DNA from: Gammaproteobacteria bacterium
GTDB lineage: Bacteria; Pseudomonadota; Gammaproteobacteria; Pseudomonadales; Azotimanducaceae
Reading direction: 5' to 3'
DNA length: 6,817 nucleotides
Assembly (NCBI GenBank): GCA_002708205.1
Contig: PAMR01000057.1
Location: 8,870 to 15,686 of the forward strand
The notes under the pieces are model-generated. The model was not told the DNA's origin and made no database searches. It was given only the letters and a program-made list of their open reading frames with translations. The position numbers were made by a program, and so were the translations under genes. This document shows positions 1 through 5,484 of this stretch, one piece after another (the stretch's first letter is position 1; the number at the start of each line of letters is the position of its first letter).

Positions 1-633
1 AATAGAACTACTCTTTTGGCTGGCATATCCCATGATTTGAGAACTCCGCTTGCACGCATGCGTTTGGCTTTAGAATTGTTGCCGAACAATGTGGATTCGA
101 CATTAAAATACCGATTTGAGCGGAATTTGGAAGCCATGGATGACCTCATTGGAGATGCACTTCGGGTTGCTCGAGGAACTCAGGAGGAATCGAAGTCCAC
201 GGACCCTGTCAGGTTCACAAAACAAATTGTTGCCTCAATTGATGAAAACATAAGTGTTAAGTTTGAACAGGCGGGATGTATAGATTTGCCGAGCGGCGCC
301 TATACGCGAGTGCTCACTAATCTTGTGAATAATGCTCGACGTCACGCTGTTGGTACGACTGTTCATGGATCACTACTAGATAGTAGTCTTCATGTACATG
401 TTATGGATGAAGGTCCAGGCATACCTGACGAAGAAAGAGAACGAGTATTTCAGCCTTTTTATCGGTTAGACCATTCGAGAAGTACATCGACCGGTGGAAG
501 TGGTCTGGGGTTGGCAATTGTCTCCCAACTTTGTCTGGCTCATGGGTGGGTTGTGAATTTAAATAACAGAGCAACCGGTGGTATCGATGCCCATCTGATT
601 ATCCCTCTAAAACCGCCGACTTTATCAGGGTAA
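1..633 (+). CDS. EnvZ-like sensor histidine kinase, C-terminal part (5' end outside window)
   Basis: This is the cytoplasmic kinase core of a two-component sensor, which autophosphorylates on histidine and passes the phosphate to a response regulator. The frame is open from base 1, so the gene is 5'-truncated by the window edge and the TTG at 16 is internal. About 210 residues are visible. The H-box reads GISHDLRTP, with the phospho-accepting His at visible residue 11. It is followed by a dimerisation helix, an N-box (NLVNNA, residues 107-112), a D-box (DEGPGIP, 136-142), an F-box-like FQPF (150-153) and a G2 box (GGSGLGLA, 165-172). The sequence around the H-box and ATPase boxes follows E. 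coli EnvZ closely. By analogy, the missing part should hold two membrane segments, a periplasmic sensor and HAMP, and an OmpR-type regulator gene probably lies upstream; neither can be seen. The signal sensed is unknown. The kinase assignment is very secure; the EnvZ orthologue claim is not. Confidence 0.93.
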   Translation, partial: NRTTLLAGISHDLRTPLARMRLALELLPNNVDSTLKYRFERNLEAMDDLIGDALRVARGTQEESKSTDPVRFTKQIVASIDENISVKFEQAGCIDLPSGAYTRVLTNLVNNARRHAVGTTVHGSLLDSSLHVHVMDEGPGIPDEERERVFQPFYRLDHSRSTSTGGSGLGLAIVSQLCLAHGWVVNLNNRATGGIDAHLIIPLKPPTLSG

Positions 634-707
634 ATAGTCAAACATATGAGATGTGCGCTAGAAAAATGCTCTAATTGCCATATCCATCATCGAAGTAGTA
701 TGTAGAG

Positions 708-737
708 TTGTCCTTGGTCTATCTACAGTCATAAAAT
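708..737 (+). promoter_or_regulatory. Possible sigma70-type promoter for the enoyl-CoA hydratase gene
   Basis: TTGTCC at 708-713 and TAAAAT at 732-737 are separated by 18 bases, an acceptable -35/-10 arrangement. It would start transcription near 744, about 20 bases before the ATG at 767. It lies in the 133-base gap after the kinase gene, where no clear terminator was found. This is a match to consensus by eye only. Confidence 0.3.
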
Positions 738-766
738 CCAGCACTACTTAATCAAATTCTAAAAAT

Positions 767-1543
767 ATGGAATACAAGAATCTTCTCTACGAAGTCCGTA
801 AGTCGATGGCTCTAATAACCATCAATCGACCGGAAAAACACAACGCCATCTCACTCGCGACTTTGGACGAATTGCAGGCGGCAGTGGAGTATGCGGGTAA
901 TGATGAGACGGTTCGAGTGTTGACTATAACAGGCGCGGGCGGTCGTTCGTTTGCTTCCGGTTCAGATTTATCAGAAGTGATTGATCGGGATTTTAAGAAA
1001 GCATTGGAGCCGATTGTGCAGGGTCTGGCAGACCAACTAGAAAGGCTCCCAAAACCTACTATTGCGGCCATAGATGGGATTTGTATGGGAGGGGGCTTAG
1101 AAATAGCTTTGGGATGCGACTTACGCATTGCTACACCGAGTTCGAGATTTGCTACTCCTGAGGGGAAGCTAGGTATTATCCCGGGTGGTGGTGCGACGGC
1201 ACGGTTACCCCGATTAATAGGTCGAGGTTGGGGCATGCATATGCTGCTTATGGGCGATGCGATTGATGCAGAACGCGCGTTTTCGATCGGATTAGTTACC
1301 GGTCTGGTGGAGCGAGAAGAGCTACTGGAAGAAGCGCAGCGAATGGCAGACCATTTGAGTGGATTTGCCCCATTTGTGCCCCGAACAATGAAAATGATGG
1401 TTAATTTTGGGATGGAAGCGAGTACAGCAGCGGCGTTGATGTTAGAAAAGTACGCCCAGGGAGCCTTGGTGCAGACGGAGGACAAAAAAGAGGGAATTTC
1501 GGCCTTTCTAGAGAAGAGAAAACCTAGTTTTAATGGCCGCTGA
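767..1543 (+). CDS. Enoyl-CoA hydratase/isomerase family protein (crotonase fold)
   Basis: Probably hydrates trans-2-enoyl-CoA to (S)-3-hydroxyacyl-CoA, as in beta-oxidation or branched-chain/aromatic acyl-CoA degradation, in the cytoplasm. At 258 residues it has normal family length. The N-terminal RPEKHNAIS motif (21-29) and GRSFASGSDL (59-68) belong to the CoA/oxyanion-hole region, and GICMGGGLE (104-112) gives the second oxyanion segment. Both glutamates used by true hydratases are present: E112 (GGGLE) and E132 (ATPE). They are 20 residues apart, the same spacing as Glu144/Glu164 of rat mitochondrial crotonase. This favours hydratase over isomerase or decarboxylase members, which usually lack one. 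The C-terminal GISAFLEKRKPSF is typical of the family. No Shine-Dalgarno is evident before the ATG, which sits in an AT-rich leader. The two hotdog dehydratase genes follow 126 bases downstream. The exact chain-length substrate cannot be read. Confidence 0.93.
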   Translation: MEYKNLLYEVRKSMALITINRPEKHNAISLATLDELQAAVEYAGNDETVRVLTITGAGGRSFASGSDLSEVIDRDFKKALEPIVQGLADQLERLPKPTIAAIDGICMGGGLEIALGCDLRIATPSSRFATPEGKLGIIPGGGATARLPRLIGRGWGMHMLLMGDAIDAERAFSIGLVTGLVEREELLEEAQRMADHLSGFAPFVPRTMKMMVNFGMEASTAAALMLEKYAQGALVQTEDKKEGISAFLEKRKPSFNGR

Positions 1544-1657
1544 GTCGTTCTGAGGATCTAATATTGGAAAGGGCTCACTTTTTCGCTTTCTCGAGTCGCC
1601 TTTTACGTTTAACCACGCTAAGTTAGGCGGCGGATAAAAAGTCTCTATAAACAGTCT

Positions 1658-1664
1658 AAGGGGG
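1658..1664 (+). promoter_or_regulatory. Strong ribosome binding site of the FAS1-like dehydratase gene
   Basis: AAGGGGG ends 5 bases before the ATG at 1670 and fixes that start. A TATAAA at 1646-1651 could be a -10 element for a promoter inside the 126-base gap after the hydratase gene, but the matching -35 (TTAGGC, 17 bases upstream) is poor. Whether this gene starts its own transcript is therefore open. Confidence 0.65.
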
Positions 1665-1669
1665 AAAAT

Positions 1670-2176
1670 ATGGCTGTAGAAAAATTCCCTGTCGAAGCGA
1701 GTCACATCATGATGTTTGCTCGATCGGTAGGCGACGATAATCAGATTTACTACGACGAGGAATACGCTCAATCGACTGAGCCAGGGGCTGTGATAGCTCC
1801 ACCAACCTTTGTTCAGGCAAGTGCACAATTTGAGCCGGGTTATAGCTTACGGCCTCAAGTTGGAGGCGATAATTGGTTTGGTTCAGGGGGGAAGCCTACG
1901 GGTGTAAAGCCGAAAGAAACTGAATCTAGCGGCGGCGGCGGCGGTGGCGGCGGATTACATGCTGAACAGAGATACATATATCATCGACATCCCAAAGTAG
2001 GCGATGTACTTCATACGGTGAATAAACCTGGGAAGACCTGGGAAAAAGAAGGTAAAAGATCCGGGAAGCTGGTTTTCAGCGAATCCATTACCGAGTATTA
2101 CGATCAAAATGATGAGCTCGTGGTCACCGCGATTGGTACTGGTGTACGTACTGAACGTCCAGTGGACCAGTCCTAA
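1670..2176 (+). CDS. FAS1-like / HadA-type hotdog dehydratase subunit (MaoC N-terminal-like)
   Basis: Likely the substrate-binding, non-catalytic half of a two-subunit (R)-specific enoyl-thioester hydratase/3-hydroxyacyl dehydratase, by analogy with mycobacterial HadA and related FAS1-like dehydratase proteins. Its 168 residues match that family. Visible family features are the N-terminal helix region with ARSVGDDNQIYYDEE (17-31), APPTFV (43-48), HAEQRYIYHRHPKVGDVL (97-114) as the hotdog helix/strand segment, and ESITEYYDQNDELVVTA (138-154) near the C-terminus. The usual GDxNPxH catalytic motif is absent, as expected for this subunit. A run of eight glycines (88-95) precedes HAEQ and is probably a flexible loop. 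The next gene starts 12 bases after the stop and its ribosome binding site overlaps this stop codon, so the two are almost certainly co-translated partners. The family call is secure; the in vivo substrate is unknown. Confidence 0.85.
   Translation: MAVEKFPVEASHIMMFARSVGDDNQIYYDEEYAQSTEPGAVIAPPTFVQASAQFEPGYSLRPQVGGDNWFGSGGKPTGVKPKETESSGGGGGGGGLHAEQRYIYHRHPKVGDVLHTVNKPGKTWEKEGKRSGKLVFSESITEYYDQNDELVVTAIGTGVRTERPVDQS
1931..1954 (+). repeat. GGC-type triplet tract encoding eight glycines
   Basis: Four GGC codons, one GGT, two GGC and one GGA encode Gly88-Gly95 of the FAS1-like dehydratase subunit. It is the most repetitive stretch in the window. A glycine-rich loop ahead of the HAEQ segment is, from my memory of the family, common in these proteins, so it is probably native sequence. 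Triplet slippage here would change loop length without shifting the frame. Confidence 0.8.
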
Positions 2177-2180
2177 GGAG
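2175..2180 (+). promoter_or_regulatory. Ribosome binding site overlapping the upstream stop codon; supports a GTG start
   Basis: AAGGAG shares two bases with the TAA stop of the preceding gene (2174-2176) and lies 8 bases before GTG at 2189. It selects this GTG as the start of the MaoC-type gene and implies translational coupling of the pair. Confidence 0.8.
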
Positions 2181-2188
2181 TATAGATA

Positions 2189-2596
2189 GTGGCACTTAAA
2201 GCAGATGAGTTAAAAGTAGGGGATACCTATACGGAGCGGCTTGTAGAGGATCTTAAACGAACAACGATTGTTCAATATGCCGGAGCTTCTGGGGATTACA
2301 ATCCGGTGCATACGGACGAGCTTTTTACAAAGGAAGTGGCGGGGTACCCTACCGTTTTTGCGCACGGTATGCTGACCATGGGCATGACAGGTCGGATGCT
2401 GACAAACTATGTGGGTGACGGCAGGTTGACCGAGTATGGGGTTCGATTTACGAGCCAGGTATTTCCTGGTGACAGTCTAGACTCGACAGCTACGGTAACG
2501 GCTATCCGTGATGGATTAGTGGATCTGGAAGTCTCGACGGTAAATCAGAAAGGCGTAGAAGTCGCAAAAGGAAGCGCTACCGCCCGCCTTGATTAA
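2189..2596 (+). CDS. MaoC-type (R)-specific enoyl hydratase / HadB-like dehydratase catalytic subunit
   Basis: Hotdog-fold hydratase acting between (R)-3-hydroxyacyl and trans-2-enoyl thioesters. It is 135 residues long, typical of single-hotdog MaoC proteins. The hydratase-2 motif is intact: YAGASGDYNPVHTDE at 30-44, with catalytic Asp36, Asn38 and His41. From memory, Asp36 and His41 are also the numbering of the catalytic pair in M. tuberculosis HadB. The FAHGMLTMG segment (57-65) and the C-terminal VFPGDSLDSTATV (91-103) are further family signatures. The start is GTG, supported by the ribosome binding site at 2175-2180. With the FAS1-like subunit 12 bases upstream, it probably forms a heteromeric enzyme in which this subunit supplies the catalytic residues. 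It could serve (R)-hydratase steps of unusual fatty-acid or polyketide-like acyl chains, or degradation; the window does not decide. A strong terminator follows directly. Confidence 0.92.
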   Translation: MALKADELKVGDTYTERLVEDLKRTTIVQYAGASGDYNPVHTDELFTKEVAGYPTVFAHGMLTMGMTGRMLTNYVGDGRLTEYGVRFTSQVFPGDSLDSTATVTAIRDGLVDLEVSTVNQKGVEVAKGSATARLD

Positions 2597-2614
2597 GGGA
2601 TGTCTCTAAAAGAG

Positions 2615-2642
2615 AAAACCCCGAGATCATCGGGGTTTTTTT
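2615..2642. terminator. Rho-independent terminator, probably bidirectional, between convergent genes
   Basis: A perfect 10-bp inverted repeat (AAAACCCCGA at 2615-2624, TCGGGGTTTT at 2630-2639) surrounds a 5-base loop. The T run at 2636-2642 forms the plus-strand tail and overlaps the outer stem. On the minus strand the stem is followed by TTTT within the repeat and then by CTCTTTT. The hairpin begins 18 bases after the MaoC-type stop codon and lies 3 bases beyond the stop codon of the minus-strand esterase, so it can end both transcripts. Confidence 0.9.
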
Positions 2643-2645
2643 GCC

Positions 2646-3572
2646 TTAATAAAAAGCCTTTTGCAGGGCTGAGCAGGCGTCTTCCATTGCACGGTTGGTA
2701 GCCGGTATAAGTCGCGTGTGCGCAAAGAAACCGTGTATGAAGCCATCGTATCGTTTTATCTCGGTTGCTACGCCTGCATCCTGTAAAAGCTTTCCGTACT
2801 TCTCTCCTTCGTCTCGCAGCGGATCAAATTCCGCGGTCATTACAAGACATGGGGGTAACTGGGATAAGTTGTCGGCTAACAAGGGCGAGGCGTAGGGGTT
2901 GAGCCGATCGGGGGTGTCAGCATAGTGATCCCAAAACCAGTGCATGGATTCGGTTGTGAGCATGTAACCTTCTGCATTCTCATGATATGAAACCGTTTCA
3001 AATGTGCTGCCATCGGTCACTGGGTATACCAGTAACTGGAATATGATTGATGGTCCTGATTTGTCACGTGCCATTTGTGACACTACCGCCGCGAGATTTC
3101 CACCTGCACTATCTCCAGCAACTGCTAAACGGTTGTTGTCGCCGTTTAATTTTTCAGCGTTTTGAGCGACCCATTGGGTAGCAACATAGCAATCGTCAGC
3201 CGCTGCAGGAAATTTGTGTTCTGGCGACAGACGGTAATCAACTGAAACAACAATTGATCCAGCCCTCTTGCAAACTTCTCGACTTTGTAGGTCAGCCGTC
3301 GCGAGATCGCCGATGACCCATCCACCGCCGTGAAACATGAGGGTTATTGGGAAAGGTCCTATTCCTTCGGGGGAGTAAATCCTAATTGGTATATCGCCCC
3401 CTGGGCCGGGTATACGGAGCTCCTCTACCTTGCCCACTGCTAGATCTGGTGTTTCGGGTTGCATGGCACGATACATTTCGCGTCCTTCGCTTGGGTTCAT
3501 TTCGGTTAAAGCTGGTCCTTCCGCTTCGTTCATTTGACCAAGTAATGCTTCGTACTCGGGATGTAAAGGCAT
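2646..3572 (-). CDS. Alpha/beta-hydrolase, hormone-sensitive-lipase (HSL, bacterial family IV) esterase
   Basis: Cytoplasmic carboxylesterase, most likely acting on short- to medium-chain acyl esters. At 308 residues it has the usual length for bacterial HSL-type esterases. The family's oxyanion-hole motif HGGGW is at 81-85, the nucleophile elbow GDSAGG at 153-158 with Ser155, then EFDPLRDEG with Asp250 and the IHGF motif with His280. The full Ser-Asp-His triad is therefore present. YRLSPEHKFPAA (113-124) is another strong HSL signature. There is no signal peptide or membrane segment. The ATG start is backed by AGGGGA on the minus strand (3581-3586), 8 bases upstream. It is transcribed toward the dehydratase genes, with which it shares a terminator, and away from the clpP-like gene. 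Natural substrate unknown; these enzymes are promiscuous and the context does not narrow it. Confidence 0.94.
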   Translation of the reverse strand: MPLHPEYEALLGQMNEAEGPALTEMNPSEGREMYRAMQPETPDLAVGKVEELRIPGPGGDIPIRIYSPEGIGPFPITLMFHGGGWVIGDLATADLQSREVCKRAGSIVVSVDYRLSPEHKFPAAADDCYVATQWVAQNAEKLNGDNNRLAVAGDSAGGNLAAVVSQMARDKSGPSIIFQLLVYPVTDGSTFETVSYHENAEGYMLTTESMHWFWDHYADTPDRLNPYASPLLADNLSQLPPCLVMTAEFDPLRDEGEKYGKLLQDAGVATEIKRYDGFIHGFFAHTRLIPATNRAMEDACSALQKAFY

Positions 3573-3575
3573 AGG

Positions 3576-3595
3576 TGATCTCCCCTAAAAGATCA
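3576..3595 (-). promoter_or_regulatory. Possible leader hairpin with the esterase Shine-Dalgarno in its loop
   Basis: TGATCT (3576-3581) and AGATCA (3590-3595) are perfect inverted repeats separated by 8 bases. In the minus-strand mRNA, the loop TTTAGGGG carries most of the ribosome binding site just ahead of the ATG at 3572. The stem is only 6 bp and AT-rich, so it may be weak or accidental. Confidence 0.3.
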
Positions 3596-3658
3596 GTTAA
3601 GCATAACTTGAGTGGGTGAAATTAGTTAGTATGGACTCCGTATTTGATAAGAGTCCCT
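3596..3658. promoter_or_regulatory. Divergent intergenic region, presumed to hold promoters for esterase and clpP-like genes
   Basis: The two genes diverge from this short gap, so each needs a promoter here or in the neighbouring leader. The best plus-strand match is TTGAGT at 3608-3613 and TATGGA at 3630-3635 with a 16-base spacer, which is a poor -10. No convincing minus-strand promoter was found by eye. Weakly supported beyond the gene arrangement itself. Confidence 0.3.
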
Positions 3659-4261
3659 ATGATGAGTAGATATAGACTGGATGGATCCGATGAATCGCTA
3701 GATGCCGCAAAGCAATTTGCGTTTCTTGAGAACACTTTGTTTAAAAATCGAACGCTGACTATCTTCGGTGAAATCAATAAAGACGTAGCGCAACGAACTG
3801 CCGAAAAATTACTCGCGTTGTCTTTCGAGAGCGATGATCCAATTACTATCTATATAGGATCACCGGGTGGGCATGTAGAGTCTGGGGATACGATTTACGA
3901 CATGATCCGATTTATTCAGCCTCAAGTCCGGACCGTCGGCACAGGGTGGGTTGGTAGTATTGCGACCCATATTTATCTGGCTCCAGAAAAGGAAAATCGA
4001 TTTGCACTCCCGAATACTCGATTCCTGATTCATCAACCGGCTGGTGGTTTTGGTGGTGACGCTTCAGATATTGAGATTCAAGCGAGAGAAATAGTCAAGA
4101 CTCGAGAGCGTATAAACCACACGATTGCTCAGCAAACGGGGCAGTCCATTGATCGAGTAAATGTCGATACGGACCGCGACTATTGGATGAGCGTGGAGGA
4201 ATCCGTTGAGTATGGTTTAGTAGGGACTGTAATCAATTCGGTATCCGAATTACCGAAATAG
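3659..4261 (+). CDS. ClpP-type ATP-dependent serine protease subunit (secondary paralogue?)
   Basis: Member of the ClpP (S14) family, whose subunits form barrel-shaped proteases fed by Clp/Hsp100 unfoldases. From ATG 3659 it has 200 residues, close to mature ClpP. The triad is complete: Ser100 (GWVGSIAT), His125 (LIHQPAGG) and Asp174 (DTDRD). Ser-His and His-Asp spacings of 25 and 49 equal those of E. coli ClpP. The oxyanion motif SPGG (68-71) and the handle region GDASDIEIQAREI (133-145) are conserved. The usual AASMGA around the serine is changed to VGSIATH, and the N-terminus does not resemble the axial-loop sequence of housekeeping ClpP. No tig, clpX or lon is adjacent, unlike the standard clpP locus. 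ATG 3659 or 3662 follows a weak AAGAG (3649-3653); the upstream in-frame TTG at 3644 is less likely. Probably a second, specialised ClpP rather than the housekeeping one. Confidence 0.9.
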   Translation: MMSRYRLDGSDESLDAAKQFAFLENTLFKNRTLTIFGEINKDVAQRTAEKLLALSFESDDPITIYIGSPGGHVESGDTIYDMIRFIQPQVRTVGTGWVGSIATHIYLAPEKENRFALPNTRFLIHQPAGGFGGDASDIEIQAREIVKTRERINHTIAQQTGQSIDRVNVDTDRDYWMSVEESVEYGLVGTVINSVSELPK

Positions 4262-4301
4262 GCGACAAAATAATATATTTTAGAGAATACCACTCAAGCC
4301 A

Positions 4302-5387
4302 ATGTTGCGTGTTGCGGTAGTCGGGGCTGGCGTAGCGGGTCTTTCCATTGCGGCTGAATTGAAGCAGGCAAATGTGACAGTGATCGAGACGGAATTTCAA
4401 CCGGGGTATCACAGTTCAGGTCGATCCGCAGCAGTGTTTATTAAACCGTTTGTTAACCCAGTAGTCTCTCAGCTCACGATTGACAGTGAGGATTTTTTCA
4501 GAAATCCACCAACAGGCTACAAGAAATTGGCGGAAAATCTTCCCAATATCCTAGTAGCAAGAAATGGTGAGGAACACCTCATCGAACGGTATGTCAAGAA
4601 ATGGGCCCCATCCTGTCCGTGGCTAAAAGTTGCTGATGAAGCTGCTATTCGCAAATGGGTCCCTGGTTTGGCATCAATCTCGAGCGGAGTTATTGATGGG
4701 CAGAGTTTGGCTCTCAATGTACATGAGTTGCTCGATGGCCATCGTCGACGAATATTGGCTAATGGGGGACGCATATTGTGTGCCTCACAAGTTATAGGAT
4801 TAGAGCATCGCAATGGAACTTGGGCCATTGATGTAATGCGCGGGGAAAAAATTGAAGCGGATGTGGTGGTAAATGCAGCGGGCGCATGGGCGGATACACT
4901 AGCGGCACTAGCGGGCGTTAAACAACTTTGTTTACAGCCGAAGCGGCGCACCGGAGTCCTTGTGGACCCAAAACGAAACATCTCTGGTTGGCCCATGGTC
5001 CATTTTGCCGACGGGCAACTTTATTTTAAGCCGGAGGGGGCGCTATTGATGTTATCTCCTGCAGATGAAACACCATCACCTCCTTGCGATGCACAACCGT
5101 CGGAGTTAGATGTAGCCACAGTCATCGATCGCTTCAACGCTCGAATATCAATAGATATACAGCAACCGGAGAGGGCCTGGGCAGGCTTACGTTCCTTTGT
5201 GTCAGACCAATTGCCAGTTGTTGGCTTTGATCCGTCGGTGGAAGGTTTTTTTTGGGCGGCGGCTTTCGGTGGCTGCGGCGTCCAAACATCCCCTGCGTAC
5301 AGTCGTTTGGCAGCTAATATAATTTTAGACCGAAACCATCTGTCGCAGCCGAATCCGTTAGGCCTATCAATGAGTAGGATAGGTTGA
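4302..5387 (+). CDS. FAD-dependent amino-acid oxidoreductase, DAO family, DauA-like
   Basis: Flavoenzyme predicted to oxidise the C-N bond of an amino acid (probably a D-amino acid) to an imino acid, which hydrolyses to 2-oxo acid plus ammonia. It is 361 residues, slightly shorter than Pseudomonas D-arginine dehydrogenase (DauA). The N-terminal GAGVAGLS gives the FAD dinucleotide motif (Gly8, Gly10, Gly13), and GYHSSGRSAA (35-44) follows. NAAGAWAD (191-198), LQPKRRTG (211-218), WAGLRSFV (293-300) and EGFFWAAAFGGCGVQTSP (314-331) match DauA along the chain. Arg216, Tyr241 and Arg297 align with the DauA substrate-carboxylate/active-site residues I recall as R222, Y249 and R305. DauA His48, Tyr53 and Glu87, however, align with Val45, Phe50 and Leu84, so D-arginine is an unlikely substrate. 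No signal peptide; the ATG lacks a clear ribosome binding site. It starts 40 bases after the clpP-like stop, possibly in one transcript. Confidence 0.88.
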   Translation: MLRVAVVGAGVAGLSIAAELKQANVTVIETEFQPGYHSSGRSAAVFIKPFVNPVVSQLTIDSEDFFRNPPTGYKKLAENLPNILVARNGEEHLIERYVKKWAPSCPWLKVADEAAIRKWVPGLASISSGVIDGQSLALNVHELLDGHRRRILANGGRILCASQVIGLEHRNGTWAIDVMRGEKIEADVVVNAAGAWADTLAALAGVKQLCLQPKRRTGVLVDPKRNISGWPMVHFADGQLYFKPEGALLMLSPADETPSPPCDAQPSELDVATVIDRFNARISIDIQQPERAWAGLRSFVSDQLPVVGFDPSVEGFFWAAAFGGCGVQTSPAYSRLAANIILDRNHLSQPNPLGLSMSRIG

Positions 5388-5427
5388 GTACGCTTCGAAG
5401 CTTGTCGATTTGATTGCCAATTTCTCG

Positions 5428-5454
5428 GCACGACTGATAGAGTCGTGCGGTTTT
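5428..5454 (+). terminator. Possible weak terminator or attenuator between the oxidoreductase and FAH genes
   Basis: GCACGACT (5428-5435) and AGTCGTGC (5441-5448) form a perfect 8-bp stem with a 5-base loop, followed by GGTTTT. The T run is short and offset by two G bases, so termination would be partial at best. It lies 41 bases after the oxidoreductase stop codon and 30 bases before the next start. Confidence 0.5.
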
Positions 5455-5484
5455 ACGTAGGATCTAATTGACCAAGGAAGAAAT

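Noticed and set aside
787..1485. Long minus-strand open frame opposite the enoyl-CoA hydratase gene
   Set aside because: Its translation is Ser/Pro/Ile-rich with no recognisable motif, while the plus strand encodes a complete crotonase with both catalytic Glu residues. It is an antisense shadow.
1597..1629. Imperfect inverted repeat CGCCT/AGGCG with inner TAAC/GTTA in the gap before the FAS1-like gene
   Set aside because: Needs a 9-base one-sided bulge, and neither position nor tail suggests a terminator or a known riboswitch.
1508..1828. Minus-strand frame across the gap between the hydratase and FAS1-like genes
   Set aside because: It overlaps the ends of two well-supported plus-strand genes and has no clear ribosome binding site or motif.
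3644..3658. TTG at 3644 as start of the clpP-like gene
   Set aside because: ATG codons at 3659 and 3662 are better starts, with an AAGAG just upstream; the extra five residues add nothing recognisable.
4517..5431. Minus-strand open frames opposite the DauA-like gene (4517-4996 and 5021-5431)
   Set aside because: Low-complexity, basic and serine-rich translations without family features; the plus-strand flavoenzyme explains the region.
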